Positions 11,159-18,649 of a stretch of 25,639 nucleotides of DNA are shown in pieces (the stretch's first letter is position 1; each line of letters opens with the position of its first letter). The notes beneath the pieces were generated by a model. The model saw nothing but the letters and a program-made list of their open reading frames with translations. It was not told where the DNA came from and did no database searches. The translations under genes and the position numbers were made by a program. Source of the DNA: Chara braunii. Taxonomy: Eukaryota > Streptophyta > Charophyceae > Charales > Characeae. The stretch is taken from NCBI GenBank assembly GCA_003427395.1, contig BFEA01000257.1, positions 2,109,422 through 2,135,060 of the forward strand, in the 5' to 3' direction.

Positions 11159-11165
11159 TCGACAG

Positions 11166-11183
11166 TGGCGCCGTTGCCGGGGA
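11166..11183 (+). other. Primer binding site for tRNA-Asp
   Basis: TGGCGCCGTTGCCGGGGA is the exact complement of the 3' end, including CCA, of plant-type tRNA-Asp (the tRNA 3' end reads TCCCCGGCAACGGCGCCA). It starts two bases after the CA at 11163-11164 that I take as the LTR end. It fixes the plus-strand orientation of the element and the LTR boundary. Confidence 0.92.
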
Positions 11184-11379
11184 AGGCTGCCTCTCGGGAC
11201 TTCGGTCCGCCTGTAACCGCGGGGATGTGAGAGGATCTGGACAGGGATGTGACTGGGACAAGGCAGACGGGGGAGGCTAAGTAGTTGGCCAGTGGTCTGA
11301 ATGCCCAAGTGAGACGTTGGACAGTAAGGGCACGAGCGGGCAGACGACATCCCCATCGACCTATGATCGACGTTCACCG

Positions 11380-12170
11380 GTGAGATTGTGATTTCTGCAT
11401 TTCGTGGTTTCGCTGATTCCTGGTTTCTTCTCGTCTTTCATGCATTTCATTCCTGTTGCCTTCCTTGTGATCGAGGGATGTCATTCTGATTTTCCCTACC
11501 CTCTGGTCAGTCCACCCAGATATTGAATCTAAGAGAGAGAATCATGAGCAGGGGAAGACTTGAAGGGACTGAAGGGGAGGGGAGAAGCGCCCCGGATTTG
11601 CAAGGAGTTGGGCAGGGACTAGACAGGCTAGTCGATTCTGATGGATAGCAGGGGGGATTGATTCACANNNNNNNNNNNNNNNNNNNNNNNNNNNNNNNNN
11701 NNNNNNNNNNNNNNNNNNNNNNNNNNNNNNNNNNNNNNNNNNNNNNNNNNNNNNNNNNNNNNNNNNNNNNNNNNNNNNNNNNNNNNNNNNNNNNNNNNNN
11801 NNNNNNNNNNNNNNNNNNNNNNNNNNNNNNNNNNNNNNNNAGGCATGGATAGGAGTGAGGATGCACGAGTGAGACACCGCCTCCCTATTCACGTGTGACT
11901 TCGGTCCACCCTAGAGCACATGAGTTGGCCGGCTCGTGCTCAGGTCGCGACAGGGAAGGTAGGCCAGCAACGATGGCACAGTGATCCGACCTCCTTGACA
12001 CGAGGGTAGGGAGAGATACGCCAGAGGGCGGTTCTCTTCAAGGCCTCATCTTGAAGGGATATAGGGGTGATCAGAGGAGGCCTGTCATGGGGGTCTGTGA
12101 GCTCAACAGTGTGAGAGTGGCACAGGGAGTGACATACTGAGAGAGAACCGCTTTTTTTTATTTTGCTTAG
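11380..12170 (+). other. Putative leader intron (GT at 11380, AG at 12170)
   Basis: The 5' site CCG|GTGAGATTG fits the consensus. The 3' site is a run of eight T, then ATTTTGCTTAG, two bases before the ATG of the first pre-gag ORF. Splicing would remove most of the leader and bring that ATG near the capped end. Other GT sites exist in the leader, so the donor is less certain than the acceptor, and the assembly gap hides 173 nominal bases. Confidence 0.4.
11668..11840. other. Assembly gap (173 N)
   Basis: This is a run of N; its true length and content are unknown. It lies in the retrotransposon leader, where repeats or GC-rich DNA may have blocked assembly. Confidence 1.
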
Positions 12171-12172
12171 GA

Positions 12173-12880
12173 ATGGTTTATATCGAATCGGAGTCTCAAG
12201 TACATCTCGTTGAAGGGAGCGGCTTCTGTGACGTCATTAGTCTTCCGTTGGAAGGATCGAGCAAGTATAGGCCGTCCGAACAGCGAGGTCTAGTCGTACG
12301 CGAGGGCGTTTTCCTGTGGGTGAGAATTGAGGCGGAGCCTAGAGTGTGTGTTAGAAGGGACAGGGCTAGCGAACCTCTTCGCGCAGAAGTGAACGTTAGG
12401 CTATGTCTCTCAGAGGAGGAGTGGAGGTATCTAGTGATAGAGACTGCCCGTCATTGTCACACTCTCTTATGCCTGACGTCATTAGCACGTAGATTCGGTG
12501 CGAGAGTGTTCAGTGAGTTTGTGGAAAGGAGCGGAGCGGACTCGGTAGCCTTCTACACGGTGCGTTTTGCGTACGACTGGGAGCTGCCTAGAGGTACGTC
12601 TGTGAGAGCGGTTATCGTTCCTAGATTCCTCACAGGAGTAGTCTTTGGCGATGAGAAGAGACATCAGAGGCGACTAGCTGTAGTGCAGAGGGCGACGCAC
12701 TTCAGGATAACTGTCGTCGAGCTAACCTGGTTACTTACCTACTGTCTAGACCGAGCAATTCCCACGCGTAGACAGTTGCGCAGAATCGTGTTTAGGGTCA
12801 GAGATGAGGTAAGGAGAGAGGAGACAAGTGGGGAGATAGACAGGGGCCGGATTTTAGACGGGAGCTCCGTAGACGATTAG
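12173..12880 (+). CDS. Pre-gag ORF 1, 235 aa, unknown function
   Basis: This is the longest intact ORF of the pre-gag block. The ATG lies three bases after a strong splice acceptor and is the first in its frame there. The product is rich in Arg, Glu and Val, with no signal peptide or clear membrane segment. Its middle (about residues 70-160) could be a globular alpha/beta fold, and the C-terminus is very basic then acidic. I recognise no domain. The stop is TAG, followed at once by an in-frame ATG (12881), and the frame stays open apart from single stops to about 13405. The true protein may therefore be longer, with this stop a Gln-to-TAG mutation. It is clearly part of the retrotransposon by position and strand. 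Confidence 0.6.
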   Translation: MVYIESESQVHLVEGSGFCDVISLPLEGSSKYRPSEQRGLVVREGVFLWVRIEAEPRVCVRRDRASEPLRAEVNVRLCLSEEEWRYLVIETARHCHTLLCLTSLARRFGARVFSEFVERSGADSVAFYTVRFAYDWELPRGTSVRAVIVPRFLTGVVFGDEKRHQRRLAVVQRATHFRITVVELTWLLTYCLDRAIPTRRQLRRIVFRVRDEVRREETSGEIDRGRILDGSSVDD

Positions 12881-13150
12881 ATGCCTCACGACGAGATAGA
12901 GCACCCAGTTGAGCTTTGTCACTTCGACTATAGGGAACCCGAGTTCATTGGAGAAGATTGGGTGGAATTTACCTTACCCGGGCAAGCTATCAGGCGAGGA
13001 TATCTGGATAAAGTAGATAAGGAGTGGAGATCTATCCTGTTGAGGCCGGGGGTCTGGTTGCTGGTCGCGCCCCAGGTAGGGTGTGAGTTCGACAGGAGAG
13101 GCAGGCTAATAGAAGAATCCCTGGAATTAGCGGTCAGAGGTTTCCTCTAA
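12881..13150 (+). CDS. Pre-gag ORF 2, 89 aa, unknown function
   Basis: It starts at the ATG touching the TAG of ORF 1 and is in the same frame, so it is either a separate reinitiated ORF or the continuation of ORF 1 past a mutated codon. The product begins acidic (MPHDEIEHPVE) and ends with a stretch containing CEFDRRGRLIEE. A loosely similar stretch (HEIKDDRGRLIG) occurs in the ORF at 15216-15596, hinting that parts of this block are related. The function is unknown. It ends in TAA, beyond which the same frame continues. Confidence 0.45.
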   Translation: MPHDEIEHPVELCHFDYREPEFIGEDWVEFTLPGQAIRRGYLDKVDKEWRSILLRPGVWLLVAPQVGCEFDRRGRLIEESLELAVRGFL

Positions 13151-13408
13151 TATCAGTCTTCCGTTCTAGCAGACATAGTTTTCCAAGCCGTAGAACGAAG
13201 TCGTTGGGATCAGGTCTTAGGGGTAATTCCCAGTCTCAACTCTCATACTTAGGCAGACGAGGTAACAGCGCGAAGCATACTGCAGGAAGTGGTCGACAAG
13301 CTAAGGGGGAAGGAACGCTGCTACGACAGGGACTATAGGTCGGTAATGGTCTCGCTTCGACTGGCTAGAGAAGGGTTCTTTTCAAGGGGGACTTGGCCGC
13401 CTTATTGA
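13151..13408 (+). pseudogene. Continuation of pre-gag ORF 1/2, broken
   Basis: The frame of 12173-13150 continues here with protein-like sequence (containing ADIVFQAVERSRWDQ and, after a TAG at 13250-13252, ARSILQEVVDKLRGKE), ending at TGA 13406-13408. The composition matches the ORFs before it. The stops at 13148 (TAA) and 13250 (TAG) can each come from a Gln codon by one C-to-T change. The function is unknown. Confidence 0.4.
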
Positions 13409-13409
13409 G

Positions 13410-13960
13410 GTCTACCGAGCTTTCCTCGAGATTAGGAACCTTTTGAGGAGCAGTGACGAAGATCACGCCTACTACTCGCTCTAGAAGGAAGGGCCCAGGT
13501 TCGGGGAGTCGGCTTTGGAATTGGTAGAGCTAATAAGAGCTATTTAACCCAGAGGTCTCAGAGAGGCACCGAGGTTTGATCAACCGGCCGAGTTCTGGAC
13601 CGCTTTGGATAGAGCCCTGAGGGAGCCGCCGAGCCACCTAGCTGGTATAGCCGAGTTATACGGGACTCCTGGATACGACTCGTCGGTTAGGGAAGGGTCA
13701 CTCATTGGGTTCTACAAACTCCGGACATACTACGAAGGGACAGAGGCAGTAAACGACGAGGACGTAGAGTACGGGGAAGAAGATTGGGATCTGCCGAGTG
13801 GGAACGATTAAGGGACGACGACCGTGAAGAGTGGAAAGACGCCGCAGCTTTTCCTGAGGAAAGGGTGGGGTACTTCAAGAACGCTAGCGAAATAGAAGAT
13901 TATGTCGAGGGACGTTGGTCACGACTAGGGGTCCGGATGGGCCTAGAACGAACTCGATAA
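13410..13960 (+). pseudogene. Broken pre-gag ORF, unknown function
   Basis: Protein-like sequence runs in the +1-shifted frame from 13410 (FLEIRNLLRSSDEDHAYYS) with TAG at 13482 and TAA at 13545, then is clear to 13811. It probably shifts frame again near 13802, where REEWKDAAAFPEERVGYFKN runs to a TAA at 13958. Acidic and aromatic residues are frequent. The longest intact piece is 13605-13811 (68 codons). No family is recognised. It belongs to the same strand and block as its neighbours, and two frameshifts plus internal stops show decay. Confidence 0.4.
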
Positions 13961-14018
13961 AACTGCTTGTGAGGAGGAAGGTGTGGGAGAGTAACGATAA
14001 GAGGATAAGGTATGGAAA

Positions 14019-14438
14019 ATGTCAGGTTATTGCCCTAGGGTCACAGCGGCCCTAGACGCCTTAGTCCCTATTACTAGCGGGGGGGCGTTTCCTTACAAAA
14101 TAGAAAGTTGTATATCGCTGGAGGAACGCCACGCTCCTGGGAAAGCCCATGTCCTTGTGGTAAAACACCTTGATACAGGGGAATACGACATTAGGCCCTA
14201 TATACCCCTATTGAGAGAGAGGGGAACTGAACGAGAGTCGCTTAGAAACAGGATTAAAACCGTCATCAACCAGGAAAGGAAGGAATTAGAAAGGAGAGGG
14301 GAAAAAGTAATCAGTGACTCATCACCGGTTCTATTCTATGGGGTTCCAGAACCTAGTCTACCTAACAGTTTTATTGACGGCAAGAACTGGGGGCCTTTAA
14401 TTGATATGGCGCTCATAGCAAGGAGTTGGGGTCAGTAA
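14019..14438 (+). CDS. Pre-gag repeat unit 1, domain A (FPY / YIP protein), 139 aa
   Basis: This intact ATG-to-TAA ORF is the clearest copy of a domain repeated downstream. Key marks are FPYKIES near residue 25, a beta-like stretch HVLVVKHLD, then YDIRPYIPL, a charged helical segment (RIKTVINQERKELERRGE), and a FYGVPEP stretch. The 14792-15160 and 15640-15990 segments carry the same marks in the same order. Its function is unknown. As a small soluble domain encoded upstream of gag in three copies, it may act on nucleic acid, in particle assembly or on the host, but nothing in the sequence decides this. The next ORF starts two bases after its stop. Confidence 0.6.
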   Translation: MSGYCPRVTAALDALVPITSGGAFPYKIESCISLEERHAPGKAHVLVVKHLDTGEYDIRPYIPLLRERGTERESLRNRIKTVINQERKELERRGEKVISDSSPVLFYGVPEPSLPNSFIDGKNWGPLIDMALIARSWGQ

Positions 14439-14440
14439 GG

Positions 14441-14740
14441 ATGCCGGGTCTTAGGGAACAATTCTCCTTCAGGGCTATCGTGAAAGAGATAATGGTAAAA
14501 GTTGAAGGCACCCTCCGAATTCCTGATATAGATCTTTTTGGGTTCGAAGAGCTTGAACTCATACAACCTTATTTGGATCGTATGAGGGAGTCGGCTTTGA
14601 GGGTAATTACCAACCAAACCGAGATCAGTTATCTACTGAAGGTGGAAAGACTAGGGACCTCTGGGAGAAAATACTATCGTCTGGTTAGGGAACGAGCCGG
14701 TTGTGTTAGGCAGGCGTGGCAAAATAATGCTGGGTCATGA
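14441..14740 (+). CDS. Pre-gag repeat unit 1, domain B (helical), about 99 aa
   Basis: ATG at 14441 follows the TAA of the previous ORF by two bases; an upstream in-frame TTG is less likely. It begins MPGLREQFSFRAIVKEI and includes a mainly helical segment (ELELIQPYLDRMRESALRVI), then ISYLLKVE. The segment at 16066-16284 shares its MPG start, the SF..(x)V/I pattern, the Ala-rich helix and an IxYx hydrophobic strand in the same order. After the TGA at 14738-14740 the sequence continues in another frame (SAEKLEEWNNKIIAGN), so the original protein was longer. The function is unknown. Confidence 0.5.
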   Translation: MPGLREQFSFRAIVKEIMVKVEGTLRIPDIDLFGFEELELIQPYLDRMRESALRVITNQTEISYLLKVERLGTSGRKYYRLVRERAGCVRQAWQNNAGS

Positions 14741-14791
14741 ACGAGTAAGGCATAAGAAGTCTGCAGAGAAACTTGAAGAGTGGAATAATAA

Positions 14792-15160
14792 GATCATCGC
14801 TGGGAACCGACTGCGCAAGAGAAGTTTGATGCGGTGTGTGCATCCTTGAGTACCCTAGGAAAAAGGGAGGAGTTTCCGTATGAGGTGGAGGCCTATGAGA
14901 TGGTCGACAGCGCATGGGAACTGAGCCGCCTCTATGTTATGACCGCGCGCTTCTTAGGGACTGAGGTAAGAGACGTAGGCATTTACCTACCAACGGAAAG
15001 GTCGGAAGATTTAGTGTATGGACGTTGCTGGCAAAGAGCGAGAGAAGTGGTGGAGGACGAGAATGATAGACTCCTCTCCTTAAAGAAAGAAGTCGCTTGG
15101 AGTACCGAAATCAGGATCTTTGAAGACTTGCCTAGGCCGCGGATTCCCTACGAAGCATAG
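14792..15160 (+). CDS. Pre-gag repeat unit 2, domain A, partial start
   Basis: The frame is open from just after a TAA at 14789 to the TAG at 15158-15160. There is no ATG before the conserved part, so the original start is lost or lies in another frame. It has the same series of marks as 14019-14438: a Trp-Pro-like start, FPYEVEA, LYVMTARFL, RDVGIYLPTER, GRCWQRAREVVEDEND and a final IFEDLPRPRIP. It matches unit 3 (15640-15990) even more closely through DVGIY.P and GRC.Q.A. The function is unknown. Confidence 0.5.
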   Translation, partial: DHRWEPTAQEKFDAVCASLSTLGKREEFPYEVEAYEMVDSAWELSRLYVMTARFLGTEVRDVGIYLPTERSEDLVYGRCWQRAREVVEDENDRLLSLKKEVAWSTEIRIFEDLPRPRIPYEA

Positions 15161-15215
15161 ACAGGGATCGGTCGAGGTTTAATAATTGATTTCATAAACC
15201 GGCATCATATCCTGA

Positions 15216-15596
15216 ATGGCCAAAGGGAACGAGAGTAGTCAGACTGGGGGGAATATATCAAGTGAACTAAGACAGCGTGGTCATGATAGGTGGAGGTCCC
15301 AAGAGTTGCTCAGACTTTTGACGGAATGGACCCAGGAGGACTTGCGTACTCTAGGCACGACAATCTGTAGGAGAGTTCGATCTGATGAAACCGGGTTGAT
15401 AGAGATTAAAAGAGGAGCCTCTTGCCTACGAGATCAAGAAGGGGAACTCTACCTTGACACAGGCTTGTTCGGAGTAGAAGGTGAGCACGAGATAAAAGAT
15501 GACAGAGGAAGATTGATTGGAGTCGTTAGGGCAGTGGAGGAGTACTGCAAGGGAGACCAAAAAAGAGAATGCTTCCAAGACCAAAAGCAGGATTAG
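15216..15596 (+). CDS. Pre-gag ORF, 126 aa, unknown function
   Basis: This is an intact ATG-to-TAG ORF. The N-terminus is polar (MAKGNESSQTGGN), followed by a Trp/Leu-rich helix (ELLRLLTEWTQEDLRTLGTT) and a beta-like half ending HEIKDDRGRLIGVVRAVEEY. It sits where a domain B copy of unit 2 would be expected but does not obviously match domain B. Its RGRLI stretch loosely recalls ORF 2. There is no recognised family. Confidence 0.45.
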   Translation: MAKGNESSQTGGNISSELRQRGHDRWRSQELLRLLTEWTQEDLRTLGTTICRRVRSDETGLIEIKRGASCLRDQEGELYLDTGLFGVEGEHEIKDDRGRLIGVVRAVEEYCKGDQKRECFQDQKQD

Positions 15597-15639
15597 AAAC
15601 CATGCTAGGGGACTTGACCAAGGATGAGGAGGTGTAGGA

Positions 15640-15990
15640 AACTAGATGAGGGGAAGTCGAGGAAGTTGGTCCGTTCCCTTAACTCTATATCGAACAGAGC
15701 AGTGATCTTATATGAGATCGTGTGATCCGAAGGTCTAAAGAGTCAAGGATGGGGGATTGATGGTATGTATGTCATCACCTACTACTTCATCAACCTTGAT
15801 GAGTATGATGTGGGAATATACGTGCCGCAGCATAGGTTTAAGGAAGACGAAAAAGGTCGTTGTTGACAACAGGCCTCGAACATAGTGCATGACGAGAAGA
15901 GAAGACTCCAACAATAAAGGGCGAATTTCTCGTGGAGCACCTACGTTAGGCCTTTCATTGGAATATCATCGCCGCCAGTTGAAGGGCTTA
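15640..15990 (+). pseudogene. Pre-gag repeat unit 3, domain A, broken
   Basis: This is a decayed third copy of the FPY/YIP domain. One frame gives PFP*LYIEQ (a stop in place of the Tyr of FPY), then after a frameshift GMYVITYYF, EYDVGIYVPQHRF and GRC*QQASNIVHDEKRR. The GRC stop (TGA) stands exactly where unit 2 has Trp (TGG), which confirms both homology and a G-to-A mutation. More stops follow. It carries no complete ORF today. Confidence 0.5.
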
Positions 15991-16065
15991 CACTCGCCAA
16001 CAATGAATGGTCGGCCGTAATAGACCTCGTATGGAAGGTGAAGAGGGCACAAGACGAACTCAATA

Positions 16066-16284
16066 ATGCCGGGAGCAGTAACTGATAAAGAGGAAGTGAA
16101 TCGTGTATCCTTCGCAGAGACTATAACTTCGATTATTCGGATTCGAACCTCTAGAGCATTAGACACATTAGATTGCCGACGATTAGTACAAGAAGCTATG
16201 CAGCGCGAAAGACCAAGGGCACTAGCACAAGTTAGAACAGAGAATCGCATAGCCTACAGTGTGATGATCTGGGCCGAGGGATGA
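16066..16284 (+). CDS. Pre-gag repeat unit 3, domain B, 72 aa
   Basis: This ATG-to-TGA ORF starts MPGAVTDKEE and continues VSFAETITSIIRIR, LDCRRLVQEAMQRER and IAYSVMIW. These line up in order with 14441-14740. Its stop overlaps the ATG of the next ORF (ATGA at 16281-16284). The function is unknown, and the product is predicted helical. Confidence 0.45.
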   Translation: MPGAVTDKEEVNRVSFAETITSIIRIRTSRALDTLDCRRLVQEAMQRERPRALAQVRTENRIAYSVMIWAEG

Positions 16285-16568
16285 ATGAAGTGCGAGCACG
16301 TGTAAGGGGAAGAGATTAAAAAATTGATGTCATCCTAGAAGTATACTTAGACCCAATTGAGAGGAAGGTCGAAGAGTCGCTAGCAAAATACTGCGAATGA
16401 CGTGACTCTACGGATGAAGCCGACTTAAATAGACTGGAAAAAAGCGTCGAACGTCTTGTCGCAATCTATAGAGAAGAAAGGGAGAACATTATAGGATGGC
16501 GAAATGATTTCATTGCCAGACTCCTAAAGCAAGACCGAGAAGACACTAACAAACAAAGGAATGACTAA
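16281..16568 (+). pseudogene. Charged helical ORF before gag, two in-frame stops
   Basis: From the ATG at 16281 the frame gives a strongly charged, probably coiled-coil protein (LNRLEKSVERLVAIYREERE and IIGWRNDFIARLLKQDRE). It is broken by TAA at 16317-16319 and TGA at 16398-16400, which one C-to-T change each would derive from CAA and CGA. It ends at TAA 16566-16568, overlapping the ATG at 16561 of the next ORF. A similar short helix (AEKLEEWNNKIIAGN) follows domain B of unit 1, so it may be the tail of unit 3. Confidence 0.4.
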
Positions 16569-17071
16569 TGTCGAACCTCGAAGGCAAAAATTTAGTATCT
16601 CAGGCAGAGCAAAAAGAGAAGGGTCCTTAGTACGAGGCCTAGTGGAATTAGTACATAATGAGCAATTAAACCAAGAAGAGGAAACCGAGTGCGTCACAAA
16701 AGCGGTAATAGAAGCCAAGAAGTGCGCCGTCTGAAAAGCTGCAGGAGAACTCTTTATAGTAAGAATACAAATCCTCACTGTCAACCCAAGTGGACAAACA
16801 AACCCCACGCACCTGGTGAGAGACGATAGTCACATCTGTAGAAAAATTAAGAGAGGACGCTCGAGCTCTGGGAGAACTCGCCAATGTAATAGTTGATGGG
16901 ATATCCTTAAATACGTTGGAGGCCAACTCACACTACCTACAAACCGCTTTAGCTACCGCCTTAGTCGTGAAAGCTGAAGGAAAAGAAGAGGACTTCAACA
17001 CTTTACAAGAGCTACTAGAAGAATCGACAGAAAGAATTGAAGTCGCCTTGAATCAACTTCTAGAAGAGTGA
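16561..17071 (+). pseudogene. gag: Probable gag N-terminal region, frameshifted
   Basis: ATG at 16561 opens a frame with MTNVEPRRQKFSISG, SLVRGLVELVH and ECVTKAVIEAKK, stopping at TGA 16732-16734 but protein-like for some 30 codons beyond. From 16838 the main gag frame gives VEKLREDARALGELANVIVD and a long helix up to TGA 17069-17071, four codons before the ATG at 17081. The helix pattern (Cys, then Ala-rich helix, then I-V-x-I strand) loosely matches pre-gag domain B. The region is best read as the true start of Gag, damaged by one frameshift and two stops. Confidence 0.45.
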
Positions 17072-17080
17072 GAAAAAAAA

Positions 17081-18649
17081 ATGGATGCGGAAGGAGTCTA
17101 TCTATCCTCGATAGGCGGCGAAGTCAAAACACAAGAATTACGGACGAGTATCCCAGTTAGAAAAATGACAACTGATGCCACAAAGGACGCCGAAAAATTG
17201 AGGAAGGCCCTAAAAGAGTTAGAAACTACAGCCACAGAACTTGAGGAACGCACTTCCAAAAGCGAAGGATGGAGGAAAGACGTTCTAATAAGGAATAGAG
17301 TTGCCCGATTCTCAGATCCCGGTACAAGGGAACCATATAAGGAAACCACGAGCCAGCCTTACAAAATGGCACATGCACCAGGCTCCTACGTATCCCCCTT
17401 CTAGGGAGCACAAACCTTCCAATTACCGGCACTGTCCGGAATTCAAACAATCTTCACATGGAAGAATGTTTCAGAATTTTTAGACGACTGGGAGGTACTG
17501 GGGATGAGAGCGGAATGGAGCGATCAGGAGATGATTATAAATCTACTCCACCATACAGCCCCCTAGATAGATCGCGAAGTCAGAGAAGCCATTCCGAACA
17601 GTTGGCGTTGGCTAATATTCAGAGAAAGGATTACAAGAATCTTCGCATGGGATGAAACATCCTATTCAATACAAGATATAAAAGAAATGAAAAAACAGGA
17701 GGACGAAAGTCTAGTAGCATTCGCAAGGAGATATGAGAAGGCTTCGAACCCTCTAGTAAAAGGTGGATTTATGGGCGAAATAGAAAGGTGCGGAATATTC
17801 CTAGGATTTCTGTCTCGAGAAAAGCGAGACAAGATTATGAAGGATCTTCCCTCTAAGGTAACGTTCAGCCAAGTAAAAGCTTTAACCCATGACACCGAAG
17901 GCCAAAGCGCGAAAGCACACCTCGCGAGGGTTCTTGACAACCTAGGAAAAGGCGTAACCACAGAAAAAGGAGGAGGAAAATCGCAATTCGAGGATAGGAG
18001 ACCCAGAACTGAAGGAAGGGACACCTACGCGAGCTCACCTAGAAGAGGGGACACAGCCAAAAACGAGGACGAATGGAGGAAAGAAAACAGGAGTGACTGG
18101 AAAAGAAACGATGTGGAATGGGGAACCTCCAAGTGGCCAAATACAAAGGATAATAGGTGGAAGCCAAGAGATGAGATAGAAGGAAAAAAAACAGACAAAC
18201 GAGAAGAGGAGATGGCAAGACAGATAGAAGTACTAAAGGCGGCAGTAGAGAGATTGCAAAGTAATAACCAGAGAAAGGAAGAAAACCCTGTCCGGACCAA
18301 ACGCGACAAAACCGACCCTAGCCCAAAGCGAACGTAGAATGATAAAGCATGTATATACTGCGGAGACGAAGACCACTGCAAAAGAGATTTCCAAGCAATG
18401 TTAGACGCACTAAAAGAAGGGATCATTGAACTCGACGATCGAAAATACGTTATTTGGGCAAATGAAGGCAAACCGGTACCCTTCCTACCCTCGATGAAGA
18501 TTAATGTGGACATCCGAAGGAGGAGGATGAATGAAGCAAAGGGGAAGCAATCCCAGGATCAATTACCATCCAAAATCTTCCGAGTCACCTTCGAAGATGA
18601 TTTCGACGAACCACCAGAAAGCCCAGGTATAAGAATTTCATCCATTTAG
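17081..18649 (+). pseudogene. gag: gag: coiled coil, capsid-like region and zinc knuckle
   Basis: Gag forms the particle that packages element RNA. A single frame holds, in order, a coiled-coil segment (17150-17290), a capsid-like part with FLDDWEVLGM and REAIPNSWRW, helices around SLVAFARRYEKASNPLVKGG, a long charged linker rich in Lys/Glu/Asp, and a CCHC-type knuckle CIYCGDEDHCKRDF (18350-18391). In-frame TAG codons at 17402, 17564, 18335 and 18647 break it, and the last Cys of the knuckle is Phe (TTC). Nearly all breaks are TAG. The longest intact piece is 17687-18337. It lies directly upstream of, and in the same main frame as, protease. Confidence 0.85.

Larger units (their letters stand above)
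7678..11164 (+). repeat. 5' LTR, ~3.5 kb, GC-rich and minisatellite-laden
   Basis: The shared LTR sequence begins at AGAGGGCAC (7678); the first ~42 bases present in the 3' copy (23325-23366) are missing here, so the left end is truncated or rearranged. The right end is placed at CGACA (11164), one base before the primer binding site; the 3' copy opens with TGTCG, giving matching TG...CA termini. Only 7678-9120 is confirmed by the second copy, because the 3' LTR is interrupted. Internal parts are a CA tract, a 133-bp-period array, a ~20-bp array, a 29-bp array, and a unique stretch 10639-11164. I see no convincing TATA box. Long frames on both strands here are low-complexity. Confidence 0.8.
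11184..12172 (+). other. Leader between primer site and first ORF
   Basis: There is no credible coding sequence. The leader is G-rich and includes an assembly gap (11668-11840). It ends in a pyrimidine-rich tract and TTTTGCTTAG directly before the first ORF, a good 3' splice site. A matching 5' site, CCG|GTGAGA, lies at 11379-11385. Confidence 0.5.

Noticed and set aside
11059-11280. 73-codon ORF over the primer binding site
   Set aside because: It crosses the LTR end and primer site and has no recognisable protein features.
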